A DNA stretch of 60,000 nucleotides from Polytrichum commune (GCA_950295325.1 OX485806.1:31808001-31868000); one strand, 5' to 3'; shown: positions 46,933 through 59,774, numbered from the stretch's first letter. The notes: generated by a model from the letters alone, not told the origin. Translations and numbers: made by a program.

Positions 46933-47600
46933 CATAGATTAGTTCAACCAGCTGAGTGCCTGCCTGCCTGCCTGCAATCTCTGAGCTTTATGTGCAAATG
47001 ATGAACGCAATAATTTATGCCTACATACATAGCAAGAGCAATTAAAATGTTGTGCATTTCAGAAGAAGCTGTTCAAAATTTTCCAAAGTGAGAATCGGTT
47101 TTTGTTATTAAAGCATCATCAGTAAGATGTGGTCATGAACAACATCGCCCAACTCTTTAGAGAAGGTACTACAAACTGTTCATCCAAAAAAAGCGAGTGT
47201 AAAGTTTTGCTGAATAGAATCGGTGCAATGGAGAATATGATGGCATGACCAAGTGGTTGTGAAGCTCAGTGACAGATAAACCTTGGCGCATAATAACAAT
47301 ATAAGTAGCTGAATTCTGTCTGTATTGCAGGGTTATGTAGTGGGCCTTGTAGCAGCCGTGTGTAAAGATGGTCCTTGACCTGTGTATCATGGTTTCTAAA
47401 TATTGTTATTCCCTGCATTTCCTTGGGATTTTTGCTTTTGGTGTATTCACACCTGCATTCCATTGAAATGAATATCTTTGCTTTGCTCTGCTTTCCTCTG
47501 CTTTTAATATCAATGAACAATATTCTGTTCTGTGCAGCTTCTCAGTTGGGACTTGTTGCTAACGAAATGAGCATTAGCACTGCTGTGCTATTTTACATCG
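46933..47600 (+). other. 3' flank of MAPK copy 2, homologous to the copy 1 flank
   Basis: Aligns in order with the reverse strand of 4270-5177. It marks the outer part of the inverted duplication, whose homology fades near 47600. A TTCTGTGCAG near 47531 could be the acceptor of a 3' UTR intron, but this is not needed to explain anything. Confidence 0.7.
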
Positions 47601-47609
47601 TTTTCCAGT

Positions 47610-50380
47610 TTCAAATTTTATTTAATTATTTGTAACATTGTTATGTCCTGTGATGGCATAAGGTAGATGTGTGTTATTCGGATATTTTTCTGTCTACACC
47701 CACTTCTCTAAGGATATGAGACACGCAAATAGTGCTAGATGATTAGCAAATCTAATTGTGTCTAGCCATCTGCTTTATAAATGTCGGAGCTCATATGAAT
47801 ATCTTATTCATTTTCAAATTGAATATTCTCCTGGTCACATACTAGGTCTGCCCAATGATGTTGACTATCTATTAGCATATTTTAAACATATGACCTAATA
47901 TCTTCTAGAGTGTGTTTACGTACCAAATATAGGTGTCAGATTATTGCCATGTTGGATTTAGGCATGTCTGCCTTACTGTATACATAATCTTTGGCCTCAG
48001 GTCGCTGATCAGCAGTGATACTTGTATTTGTGAGAAGTGTCCTACCATACAGTAGATATAAAAGATTCTCCATTCTCCACTAATGCATGTAATATGCAAC
48101 AAATGATCAATTATTGTTTCTTGATTAACCATTGTATGAATATGTTACCGTATTTGACGAGATCCAGTTACCAAAAGAAATAAACAATGCTTGCTATCCT
48201 ATTCCTGCATGAATGGTGAAATCGTCTATCATATTCACCAGGTAGCCATAACCAGATTTCTACTGGGCACTTGTCATATCATGTAATCCCTCAAAGCACT
48301 TACTAATGCTTACACGATTCTTGAAAGAGCTGACGAAGGCAAATAACGTATTTGGAGATCTACATTAATTTACTGAATGAAAAGCTTTAAGGCAACCATC
48401 TTCCATGTATTGTGAAGATTATGGGTTTACACTGTGTATGGAAAGTTGATTGTTGTGGGCGGGATTTGTTAATTCAGAGTCCAATGTAGAGAAAGCTTCC
48501 AAAAAACTGAATTCATTTCCGACCTTCCATGTACGTATGAATCATGAAGGTATATTCTCCCAGCATTCATTTTAAAGTCTATACAGCCACTGCTTCTAAC
48601 ATTTGATACTCACGAGTGTGCCTTGCTCGCTAGAGTGGAACTCCTTCCAGTTTCCACCTCACAAGAGAGAAATTAGATTATCTTCACCTCAAGGACTCTC
48701 TCAACTAAGGTTCATACTTGAAGCAATCACTGTCACCATCCCAACGTTAAATCATTGCTGCTTATCACTCCACAGATCATAGGCTTGCCTTTGAAACTAT
48801 CCCAATCCCTATTTCATTTACTAGTGACACTTTTGCATTTGCAATGCAGTTGATAAGAAGGCACAAGTTTTGTTTTACATACAAATCAATTAGTGATAGG
48901 CTTCCTCCCCTATTTCAAAATGTCGTCCTAGACAGGCCAAAGTTTTTCCTCCACTAAACTCATGGACTGCACCCCGTTAGAAAATTAGCCTCTTTGTCAC
49001 CATCTTGATGTACCATAAGCCGTCTCACTTCCCAGACTACGAAATCAATTTCATTTGCAAGGATTTTTTTAACAATTTGTGAAATTGAGGGAAGATGGAC
49101 TAACTTCCAAGTTCATAACAAGCCATTGTAAGAAGCCACACTTGCAAAAAAATTCCAGTTCTTGACTTGTGAATTGCAAAATTGGTTATGGTATTGAAGG
49201 TAAGAAAATTAGAGGATGAAGGGGTGGAAGCAGCTAAACCCCTAGCAATGCAAGAAAGCTCCCAGAATTGTCCCTCCTGCGCCCTTACTGGCAAGATTAC
49301 ACTACCCAGAGTGTCATTTTGTAGACCTGTTCTAGTCCTACCTCTCTAGCTATGGTATAACCTATGACTTTGCAAATGCACTCGGTGTATTTGCCTTGTA
49401 AAATCGGTACCCCATTCGAACAAATTTCTACAACGAGGAGCATACCATGAGTGACCTGACATTTTTACCTAGTCCAATGCTTGATTGGACAGTGCGAACC
49501 CCCTCATAAAACAGAAGTACAGCCACACATAAAGCCTTACCCTAAGTGACTTATAAACCTAGTGTCTCAAATTCATAATCAGCGTCATAACCACAATTGC
49601 GAGAGTAAACTGGACTGAAATAGACAATGGAATCAAGGAATGTCCACTCCCAATAGGAGTAGATGTGCTGCATCACAACAACAAAAAACGAAGAGTCATA
49701 TGGTGCACTATACATCTCCAATATTAAGGCAACATGGAAGAAATTGCTGTGCGCACATATTTAAGCCAATTTGATGAAAACTTCAGGGTTTAGGGTTTTT
49801 ACCAAATATATATTGATCCTATTGCACCCTGTGGTGCACTATACATCTAAAATATAACAACATAATAAAAGAAATTGCAGTGCATACTCATCAGTCCGTT
49901 TGATAAAAGGTTAAGAATTTAGGGTTTTGATCAAATGTATATCAATTGTGTCGGAAGAAATGTGTGTACCTGGATGGATATTTACAAGTTCCATAGCCTG
50001 CACATTGTATCAGAAAGCACTAAGCATGAGTAGACCAGAGCAAATTCTAGTACACATTTAACTGCACATTATACATTTCGTCCCTCTAAACAATACCCAG
50101 ATGCTCGAGAACTCACGATTTTGTGAGAATTCCTTCGAGGTAGGTAATGATTTTCCTGGATGTGACACACGTTACTGAAAAGAAACAAGCTCTTTTGGAC
50201 TAAAATGACTATAAATTGATATATAGAAAGAAAGAAAGAAATAAATAAAAAGAAAAGAAAAAACGAGGAAAAAACCTTTACCACCAGAAGGTGGAGGTTG
50301 AATCTCTGGATGGTGCACAACTAATTCAAGAACAACATCCCCTTTGAATTGGCAAAAAGTGAGTAAACTTTTCTACGAAT
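47610..50380. other. Gene-free stretch with one tandem duplication
   Basis: 49701-49816 and 49832-49945 are a direct duplication: TGGTGCACTATACATCT, then GAAATTGC, then a GGTTTAGGGTTTT-like block, then AAATATATATTGAT. The rest shows no recognised feature. A purine-rich GAAA tract lies at 50225-50270. Confidence 0.5.
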
Positions 50381-50383
50381 CCT

Positions 50384-53104
50384 TCAAACCCTGGATGTAG
50401 GTGGACATTGATTCCTAGATGATGCAGTGAGTTTACCTGATGGGCAAACACTGACATACCAGCATGCAAGCAACATAATGTTTGCGTTTGAAAAGAAAAC
50501 ACAAGGAAATCAGACACTGAAACTTTGCTGTATTTCACTTACTTGGATCGGTCACGGTGATTTGGGCAGCGCCCTGGAAGTTGCAGGCAACTGATCCAGT
50601 GTTACTCTGTACGTAGTACTGGTTCATTGCGTAGCTTGCGTGTGAATATCTCGTGTTTGGGAGGTAGCAAGAAGCGTTGGATTGGATTTCTGAGCAATTC
50701 GCGTTCCCCACACCACAGGCAAAGTCTATTGACGATTGCAGAATGACCTCCGACACTCCCTGTTCACAAAAAACATCACCTCATCAGGACCTTAATTCAC
50801 AAACCCCTAAATCTGACATCTGGCAAGGCAATAAGTATGCAACATAATCAAGGGGCACGAATTGTAAAGAAATTGCACTCGTTTCCAATTCACAAGAAGA
50901 GGCGACAATAAAATTATCCTCTAACTCAACTCTAAGTAAATCCCGACTGTTGGTCGGGATTTAGTTGCTGTGCATAAAACAACTTCCATTTTAGGTAAGC
51001 TTTCGGTTCATGCATGGAGGCACTGTGGAGGTTTGGACCCAAAACCCATGCTGGTTCTATATGGGGTCAAATCCATTTTGACCTCAAACGGAACCGATAT
51101 AGCATTCATTCAAATTCAAACACTTCCCCAAGCATGCAGCACAAGTGGGAAGAAATCATTGATATTGCATACAAAACTACCAATGGAGATTCGTTCGGAA
51201 CCAACTGAAGATCTGGCGTTGCACCATAAACCTTGCACCCTACACCTCACATCGCAACCTCTACAGTGACGCAAGAAATTTGCGACACAATCAAGGGGCA
51301 GGAATCGTGGTGAGATCGCAGTCGTAACCAATTCCCAAGAAGGATCGACAATATCTTCCGAAGAGGTTTTGTACTTAAATCTTATAACAAACACACGTTG
51401 CAGGAACCTTACACCCTAAACCTGAAGCCTTCCAAAGTCGCGCAAGAAGATGGTAAGAAGATTGCAACACAACTTGAAAGGGGTATTGCACAAATTATAA
51501 TTATAAATGGAATCGCAGAATATGCACCTGTTTGGCAATACACCAAGTTTGAGGGCCGTTGCCGGACCCATCCGTGACATTGCTCCCACTGAGGTTAACC
51601 ACATACAACGGAGTGGAATCGTTGTTGAACAAACCATAATTCCTCTGGGAATCCGGCCCCACATTCTTATCCTCGCTGTAAAGCTCATACAAAAACGTGT
51701 TGATCAACCCTGGCCTTGCAGGCGTACCCGTCTTGTTCGTCACATGCTTCACAAGGTTGCCAACAAAAGTTTGTGCATTCAAAGTCGATGCACCGGCTTC
51801 CCCAGCCTGCCCCACTGTAGGCCACCCAGTTTCACTTACTACAATACTCAAAGCAGTTTTATTATACTTCGCAAGAGCGGCATACGTCGCATCCATCTGC
51901 GAGTCGAACAAATTAGTGTACAGAAATCCCGTGGTATTGTCCAGAACTCCCGAGGTTGAATTGAACAGGGCATAGTCCAGTGAAATGGTGTCTACGTTGG
52001 CAGCATAGGCTTTCCATGGGTAAACATTCAACATGAAAAAGGAGTCTGTCTGTGTCAAGAAATCCAACATCTGGGTAACGCCGGCAATAGAAGAGTTGAA
52101 TGTTCCGGTAGAAGGCGGGTAAGTGCTGGAGAGCATATCCATCGAGCATGGTGACGAAACCTTAATCCCTCCCAGATTGTTCGCAGAAAGGGCGGCCATC
52201 ACATTTTGCATTGCCGGTACGAGGAAGGAGGCTAAGCTTGGAACACCAGTGAGCACTTCGTTGCCTACGGCGATGGCGTAGATGTTGGTGGAGTCTTTGA
52301 ATGGGACGAGCTTGGTTGTCACCCATGTGGATGCGGAAACGTTGGATGTGCCTATGGATTCCAGCTCGTCATTCAGGATGCCCACTGTGAGCTGGATGTT
52401 AGAATTTTGGAAGGCGGTCAACACGGATGCATTTGTGTCGTAGATCCGGACTTGGCTTATCCCCAAATTCTTGAGTAGTTGCACCGCAGTGGCCGGCGGT
52501 GGCAAGTTGTCTCCGTTGGTCCCGTAATTGAATCCGACATATGCATCTGGCACATGTTCAATAGGAATTAATGATCAGTACCTGAAACACATAAATATTT
52601 CAGATTTTCTGATCGCTTTTCTTTCGCAGATCCAAAACCCAATGGAATGTGAAATGCTTACCCAAAGCACAAAATTCCTCAGCAAATGAATATGCACCAC
52701 GAAATTCACAAAACTTCTCACTCATCTACAAGTTTTTCCCTCGGACATGCACTCGTTAGCCGGGTTTTGCAGGGATTGGAATAGGTTCACTTAGCACATT
52801 ATTGAGGAGGAATCGCCCCATGAAGTGTCCAGAGATCTATTTCTCTCTCCCCCTCTCTCTCATCTCTTGCAGGTGTTCTGATTGCTTTCGTTAAGGAGAT
52901 CCGAAACCCAATGTAACGGGCAACCACTTGCTCAAAAGACAATGCACATTCAACACGAATTAAGAAATCACTAAAACCTCTCAATTGTGATCTACAGGGT
53001 GAAAAGGTAATTGGAATAGGGTAAGGTAGAGTTAAGTTACCTGCATTGGCGACGAACAGCACCAAGCACAGAAACGGAAGCCAGACATATCCACGGCTCA
53101 CCAT
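50384..53104 (-). CDS. Secreted GH17 beta-1,3-glucanase with X8 (CBM43) domain
   Basis: Endo-1,3-beta-glucan hydrolase of the plant cell wall and plasmodesmata type. Exons: 53104-53041, 52546-51528, 50759-50543 and probably 50436-50384; total 450 residues with consistent phases. Signal peptide at about 1-21 (WLPFLCLVLFVANA). GH17 domain from YVGFNYGTNGDNLP: acid/base Glu118 in AVGNEV and nucleophile Glu260 in VVSETGWPT, then INTFLYELYSEDK and NYGLF. The X8 domain starts at QTWCIAK (about 354) and continues GVSEVILQSSIDFACG, ASCYLPNTRYSHASYAMN and VACNFQGAAQITVTDPS; five cysteines are seen before the last exon. The last exon (KLTASSRNQCPPTSRV) supplies a sixth Cys but is short and lacks a GPI signal; its choice is uncertain, while the GTAAGT donor before it is strong. 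Many N-glycosylation sequons fit secretion. Confidence 0.85.
50840..51530. repeat. Repeats within glucanase intron 2
   Basis: A block with CAATCAAGGGGCANGAATYG, then CCAATTCNCAAGAAG and CGACAATA occurs at about 50840-50925 and 51283-51360. A weaker third form (GCAACACAACTTGAAAGGGG) is at about 51461. This is local duplication within the intron. Confidence 0.65.
52585..53040. repeat. Imperfect duplication within glucanase intron 1
   Basis: 52600-52760 and 52872-53010 share TTCTGATYGCTTT, then GATCCRAAACCCAATG and a 'cacgaatt' block in the same order. It duplicates intron DNA close to the signal-peptide exon. Confidence 0.55.
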
Positions 53105-53109
53105 TGCTG

Positions 53110-55355
53110 CAAATTGAGCCACCTCCAGCGAACGGCGCTTCTCCGGTCTGTCAGGGATCCGCCCTCCTATCTTGCACTCAATCGCACAAAATATCCTTGT
53201 CTCTTTTATCTCACGAAAATTGAGGCAGGTGAGGAAAGATCCACAATAGGAATCACAATAGGAAGCATTCCTGGAGAGAAGAAACAACTCAAAAAAACGC
53301 CTGATAACGAATGAGAATGAGAGTAGTCACTACTGAATGGAGGCAAGTTGCATAGATTGATAGAGGAGGAGAAGGAGAAAGTGAAGGAGTGGTTCAACTC
53401 CGTAGTAAGAAACGCAACACGAGATTTCAAGCAAAAGTCTTGGTTTAGGGGCGTAACATTGCAGAAACCGGGAGCGAGTGAGTTCGAAGACCCCGGGGAC
53501 AGTGAGAGAAGATAAGACTCTGGAAACAGAGATTCGAGCTCCAATGGCGATGGAGGTACTGAGATAGGTCAGTGTAGATGGCAGGAATGCGGGCAATGTC
53601 AGAAAGGCGGTAAGGTACACTGCAGATTCAGAGCAGAGGCTCTGCACTGTGGCTATGGCGCCCAAAATCTCAATCCCTCTCAATGCTCTGCGACGAGACA
53701 GCCAAAGGCTTAAAGCTCCAGCACCACACCTACTTGATTGCAGCAGCAAGAAGACTCCTCAACCAGACATCCAAAACTCTCAATAAGAACAATAGACCTA
53801 AACCCAAACACTCTTACAGACTTGGAAGCTCCAGAAACACTGGACACAACAAATTGGACTCTTCAAAACTGCGAACAAACTTAACAACCAGATCCGAAGC
53901 TCTTGTTAAGTTACAACGAGACCTAACCCAAATACACAGACTTTACTCCTGCGAGACGACACCCAAGAATGGCAACGGCCGGCGACTCAGGGATCGATGG
54001 GGCTTGGCGCAGACTGATGAATCAGGGCATCAGGCGGCTGCTGGTAAGTAAAAAGTAGGTACTATGTGGAATTTTCGGATGAAAGGAGGATTAAGGAGGT
54101 GGAGGCCGGGCGGCGCTCCGCTCGTCGTCGGCTGGGAGACCGTTGGAGGATGGATCGTCGGAACCAAAGTCGACAACGGCATTTCCCAAATTCCCATTTC
54201 GTTGTTGTTGCCACTCAGTTTTACTGTCATTTCTGCAACAAAAGGAATCATTCATCCTCATTGATCTACCAATATTGTAAACTTCTTACTGCATGGTGGG
54301 ATTGGAATGCAAGCCTATCCATCCGATCATTCAGTCGGGGATGCTAAAAACAAGATTCGCAGTCTTTTGCGGCGATTCAAAAACTGTATATGTATGAAAT
54401 GTGGCAGCGGAGTTGGCCCCACCGGAGTCCGATCGACGATGGAATATGGCCTCGAGCTCTGACCTCCCAATTGCCATTTCCCGAATCCCCATGTCTGCAG
54501 CCTGTCTGCTTCTGGCCAAGGGCGCTAGACACCCACCTCTTGAAGCTAGGGCCCCACCAACATTACCAAGTAAAGTAAGCTTAAGTGGGTCTAGTAAAAC
54601 CCTAAACCCCATACATCTGTGGTTGATGTATTTCAAGTGTGTCTCTATGGACTCGTTTGGGGTTCTTGATGCTATTTCTAGGGTTGGATAATCTTTGGAA
54701 AAAACTAAAATACATATCACAATATAAGTGATTGTGTTTTCACCTTGGGTAATGTTGGTGGAAGCATATCTCTAAGAGGTGTGTGTCTAGCCGATTTGGG
54801 CGAACCAACCCATACTCTTGTGCCTTGTTGGATGCCTAAACCCTTGCCTTCAAGGAATCAGTGTACATGTTGGTTCGCCCCAGCCGTGTCTAGCCCCTTG
54901 TCCCATATGCTTTTTAAGAACACTATTTTGTCCTATTGTTGTGGGTGGATAATTAATATGGAGATAATTAGCGAGGGCCGCAATAATTTTCTATTTAAGC
55001 TACAAATAATGTGGCGCCAAGACCCCAAGTCTTCTTCTAAGTCTTCATGAAGACTTTCGACCAATGCATTGAATTTCAGTTGTAGGACAAAAGTAGTACA
55101 AAAATGAAACAATCAACCACATTTATTTTCTAGGAAAAAAATCAGTGTGGCCCGCGCTAATTTTCTACTATAATTTCAGCGTGGATTGAGAATAAGCGTG
55201 GACCCTAGAAAATACTTGTGGCCCATATGAATAGGATTGTTTAGTGAACTTGAGTTACATTAAGTGGTTGTCATTGCGAAAATGATCATGAGTTTGTAGT
55301 GAGTTGTGGAGAAAGAGGGCCATGATAAAGTGAACTAAGTGAGTAAGGGAAGGGA
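53110..55355. other. Upstream of the glucanase; no further gene supported
   Basis: 53110-53700 probably holds the glucanase promoter and leader (minus strand). 53640-54600 is GC-richer and has overlapping open frames on both strands, up to 139 residues. None resembles a known family, and two stretches (about 54180 and 54460) share a CATTTCCCRAATYCCCAT motif, so repeat origin is possible. Confidence 0.4.
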
Positions 55356-55359
55356 AAAA

Positions 55360-55965
55360 TTGGGGTTACTTTCAAACATATCTTTCATGAGGCTATCCAA
55401 GGTTCTTGATCCTTCAATCATTCATTGTCTTTTGGGTCGTTGGAACGTTGGAATGTTGGAATGCCCCATTCAAGGCTTTCTTGAAGGGGTATAAGTAATA
55501 CTTACACGCGACCACCATTCGAGTTGATGGTTGTAGTTGCTTTCTTTGATTTAATTTTCAATGGATAAGGATGGATAGGTTCTCTTGATGACAACCGGAG
55601 AAAGGTGGGATGACTTTCACACATGTGAGGCTATCCACTCTTGATCCTACAATCATTCATTGTTTTTTGGGTTGCATGTGTTGATATGTCCCATCATCAA
55701 TACTTTTTTGAAGGACTGTTATCTTACACAAGACAACATTCACCCTAGTTGATGACAACTTGAGAAAAGTTGTGACGACTTTCAAACATATGAGGTCATT
55801 CGCCTCTTGATGCTCCAATTAGTCATTATTTTTTTCGGTTTTGGGTATGTCCCATCACCGAGACTTTCTTGAATGGGTGTTTACTTACACACGACTACGT
55901 TCAGTCTAGTTGATGGTTGTAGTTTACTTTCTTTGGGTTTATTTTCGAGGAATAAGATGTATCGA
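55360..55965. repeat. Three-unit degenerate tandem repeat
   Basis: Units begin near 55365, 55605 and 55765. Each has ACTTTCAMACATRTGAGG, CTTGATCCTNCAATCATTCA, then GTCCCATCA-like, 'ctttcttgaa.gggt' and TACACNCGAC blocks. Unit length is about 160-240 bp. Non-coding. Confidence 0.7.
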
Positions 55966-55969
55966 TGAC

Positions 55970-56655
55970 ATCAAAACATTGGAGATTCGTGACCAAGGAT
56001 TTCAAATCAATCCATTGGGGATGAATCAACTCTCAACCTATATAGAGCTTGTGCCTTTACTATTATAGCCCTTTCAACCACCATGGATGAGTTTATGAAG
56101 ACATCACAAAGTTCTAGTCTAATTAGACCAAAATTTATTGTTATTTGCACAACTATTATAATAAAAGGTGTAGTTGATGGTGATACGTTTGTGGCATACA
56201 AGATGATGATCACACTAAGTCCACTTTGGAAGATGGTGCATCTTTGGTTCCTCGAGCGTTTGGACTAATCATCATCAAGTTCAAACCTAAACTTGAATTT
56301 GTAGAATGTTCAAATTTGAGCTTGAACTTGAAAAATCAAAACTAAGAACCAAAACCCAATTATCTTAAGACGCATGTAAAGGTTCAATATATTTTACCCT
56401 AGGCCACCAAACTTGCAAGCTTGACCTTGAACTCCCACGTGTGTGTGGTTGGGCCTACAAGGAGAATGTTGTCATTCTCCACTTTATGTTCCTATAACTA
56501 GACTAGGGTGCGAAATAATCGCTAAAAGTAAGAATCCACAAAAAGGAATTCCTTGGGATTTCAAGAAGTGAATCCCCTTTGTAATGCTCCATTGATTCCA
56601 TTCCCCCAATGATACATGTTTTCATCACTCGCATGAGTTGTGTCTCATCACGCAT
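55970..56655. other. Gene-free stretch
   Basis: Short frames only. 56290-56350 repeats 'ttgaacttg'-type words, without clear structure. Confidence 0.4.
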
Positions 56656-56668
56656 CACCACCCTTTAA

Positions 56669-56989
56669 GATAGATAGATAGATAGAAACTCTAGTCCCTT
56701 TTTAGCAAGGGGCCAGCGTGAATAAAGTGTCCGTTCGTAATGTCAATGACATGATGCCCACCGGACAAGGGGACATTGGGGCAATACTACTCTCCCCTTT
56801 CGAGGATGGGCACTATAGTGACACACTATACTAGTTCCTAGCTAGCCATTAGTGCCTTGAAGATACCGGACATGGTATCCCCCCAAAGGGCTTTGAGGTA
56901 CCCATACAACAAGGTCCAAGGACCCCCCACCATAGTTGGGTGGACTAAGGTGGTGAGCACCACGCCGGCATGGGGAATAAAACCCACAA
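56669..56989 (-). mobile_element. SINE-like retroelement with TCTA tail, longer copy
   Basis: On the minus strand it starts near a B-box-like GTGGGTTTTATTCCCC and runs about 320 bp to GAGTTTCTATCTATCTATC. Its last 105 bp match 59651-59760. It is flanked by CACCCTTTAA (56659-56668) and CCTCCTTTAA (56990-56999), a target duplication with two mismatches. The 5' end begins at the B box, so it is a truncated tRNA-type head or the body of a related LINE end. Confidence 0.65.
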
Positions 56990-56999
56990 CCTCCTTTAA

Positions 57000-57890
57000 A
57001 TTCATAAAGCAACATTGTTTTCACATTTGGTTGAATCACATCAATCTACAACATTGAATAAGAAGCCTTCCAAACATATCAAGGCTATAATGTTAATACA
57101 TCATTTCCATAATTTGTAGTTATTATACCTAAAAGGCTTGCTCATGAGTTATATTAATGTTGATTGAACCATTATTTACATGCCAATTGAGTTTGAGCTT
57201 TAAAATAAGAATAATATAAGAGTACATATCAAAACCAAGTCAACATTAAGCGACGGTCAATTGTATTTTGAGATGCAAAGCTAGGTCACCTTGAAAATAA
57301 TAGAGTTAATCGAAAAAATCTCAAAGTGGGTGGGAAGAGGGGGCTAGGAACCCCTCTTTTGAAGGCCAACTCACCAATATGCGTTTGTGTCATATGGTCG
57401 GTTTGTGAGGAGGGTCTAAACACGGACTTGGTATGTTCCAGGTTAAAATCCTTACATCCCTTGTATGCTACTAATTGTAGAAGGGGGAGTTGAGTGACCT
57501 CCCCACTCAACCTCCTTTCTTCCCGGCATTGGACTCTCTATGTAACATGTATCTTTTTATTAATTGTTTTTTTCATCTCTAATTCCAACTAGACTCTACT
57601 ATATGTAAGATTAGAGGACTCCATCCTAGGAAATCTAATAGTTCTAAAAGGTAAAGGGGAGTTACCCATTAGTTGGGACTATGGTATTACATAATGTTCT
57701 CACCATGTAAGTAATGAATGTTAGTTAAGAGGACTTACCTCACCCGAAAGGTATGAAGGGGGAGCCAATTAAGTATATGCTTGAGAGTTAGTTGAAGGCA
57801 ACTTCAACTCTTAGTTCCTACAAGTATATAAGGCTCAATGTCCATCACCTTACCTCAACTTGTTGCCTCATTTGCTAGTCAATCTCCAAC
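57000..57890. other. Gene-free stretch
   Basis: No recognised gene, RNA or repeat. Confidence 0.4.
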
Positions 57891-57899
57891 ATCCTTACC

Positions 57900-59636
57900 C
57901 TCAAGTAAAAGCAATCAACTTAGGAGGGCATCATTTAAAAATTACTTTTAAATAAGTTGATGATAATGGCAAAACACTTGTGGAATTAGGGACATTAGTT
58001 GGTAAACAATTGATACCAACAACACACCTATTACTATCAAAGATGGAGTTCATGTAGAGGTCACTCCGAATGACTTTTGGGTATTGCACTTGGTTCTTCA
58101 TGACAAGAGCACTTGGGAGTATCGTGAATTCCAATACCCGGAGCTTTGTTAATTCTACATGACTATGTATGATGAACTCAAAATGAGGTTGAATTTGCAT
58201 GAAGTAGATGTATTAGGGTTGAAGTAGATAGTAATCACCAACTCATGTACATGACTATGGCATATCAAAATTTCTCCAATTTGGAGCCCACTGGTTTCCT
58301 TCTATCATTCTCACAATGTGAGTGTGCACATATTTAATTTTGCACACTTATGCACACACCGATTTTTTCCAAGTTATACCATTTGGACACATATGCATAT
58401 TTTTTGGTTGTGATATTCAATTTGATGAACCTTGTTCTAAGTGGGTTGACTTATTTCATGTGAACTTGCCTTCTTGCACATATGTACACATGTACTTTGG
58501 CGATCCTTTTTTATTTTTGGAGAATGCATGTTGCACATAGGTCACTTTTTTTTTTAAATGTGATGTGCCATACCTTGTTGATTTTTTGTGTAAGTACCCT
58601 AACACACCTTTTTCAATATCTTCACTGTGTACCTTACCATAACTTGCAGCTTATACATCTTAAAGCTCTTAAAGGTCAAATGAATATGTGTGTGTGCACA
58701 AGTTTCTTATGCGTTTGTGTTATCACATGTGGTAGAGATGGAGCAATTTGGGTCATCTCTCATAGGCACCCAACTCCCCAATGAGGTTGCAGGGAAATGA
58801 TTTATCAATTGTGTACATACATGGCTTGTTTAATTGCATTGTCATGAAAAATATTTGGCCTATCCTTATGGATAGGTTTCACGATGGTGCCAATAAGGAG
58901 GTGGAACTCCAATTTGATTTCTAAAATTTTCAAACCTTGTCTTCCATAGATAGAGCTCGGAGGTTTCTTGTCACTTATCGTTATGCTCAAAATTATATGG
59001 TCAAAGTAGGCCGTTGGACAAAAAAGAAACAATTTATGCACAAGTGCATTTATCATGTGTTTTTATTAGCACTAAAGAGTTTCAAAGAAGACGTAATCCT
59101 CAAAGATATCATGTCCCCTCATACCTTACTTGCTCCATTTGCCTTCCTAATGAGGGCTCCATCGAGGGAGTTGTTTTGGGGGTATAACTAATGTGAGGAA
59201 AGGAATACCTACACCATCCATTGACCATTTATTGACAACCACTTACTACAAACCTCCTCTTGAGCTCATGACTTCACCTGAACGAATTTGTCTTGCAAGT
59301 AAGTTGATGTACCGGACACAATACATGTGTTGCGGCAATATGTTGCAAGATGGCCCTTCCAAAAGCAAGGAATGCTAGATATTGAGCTTCATACCATTTG
59401 AGAGACTCGTGGCATATGAGTGTGGACCTCAACATGTCCAATCACTGGATTCTAATGATATTCTATTCTTGGAGAATCTCTTGATAGATGAGGATTGTAA
59501 AGTGGTTGAGGGTATGGATGAGGAGGCTATTGCATTTGAGGAACCTAGAAATAAAAGAACAAGTGTAAGTAGGCAAGAGAAAACCTATAGACTTAGGGTT
59601 GAGACACTTCGATTGAATACCATGTTGGCTTCTATT
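57900..59636 (+). pseudogene. Unidentified decayed coding-like stretch
   Basis: Plus-strand frames follow one another with stops between: 58322-58540, 58937-59191 (HYMVK-like NYMVKVGRWTKKKQFMHKCI, LLALKSFKEDVILKDIM), then 59382-59648 (FLENLLIDEDCKVVEGMDEE, SRQEKTYRLRVETLRLNTML). Codon use looks protein-like. I do not recognise a family. The last frame is cut by the short SINE insertion at 59651. It may be the body of an old transposon. Confidence 0.3.
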
Positions 59637-59774
59637 CCATGGGTTTGAGGTTCCCAGCTTCCCCATGTCCTGTGGGCATCGGGTTGTTGGCATTACGAAC
59701 GGACACTCTATTCACGCCGGCCCCTAAAAGGGACCGGAGTTTCTATCTATCTATCTATCTCCATGGGTTTGAGG
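59637..59774 (+). mobile_element. SINE-like element, 5'-truncated copy with perfect target duplication
   Basis: A 110-bp body (59651-59760) ends in GTTTCTATCTATCTATCTAT. It is bounded by the identical 14-bp CCATGGGTTTGAGG at 59637-59650 and 59761-59774. Body, tail and target duplication together are diagnostic of target-primed reverse transcription. The body matches the 3' third of the opposite-strand copy at 56669-56989. Confidence 0.9.

Noticed and set aside
53330-54720. Overlapping frames of up to 139 residues on both strands upstream of the glucanase
   Set aside because: GC-rich composition gives several overlapping open frames; none has a family resemblance or splice partners.
56669-59774. 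A 3.1-kb DNA transposon bounded by 100-bp inverted repeats
   Set aside because: The two ends are separate SINE-like insertions, each with its own target duplication, in opposite orientation.
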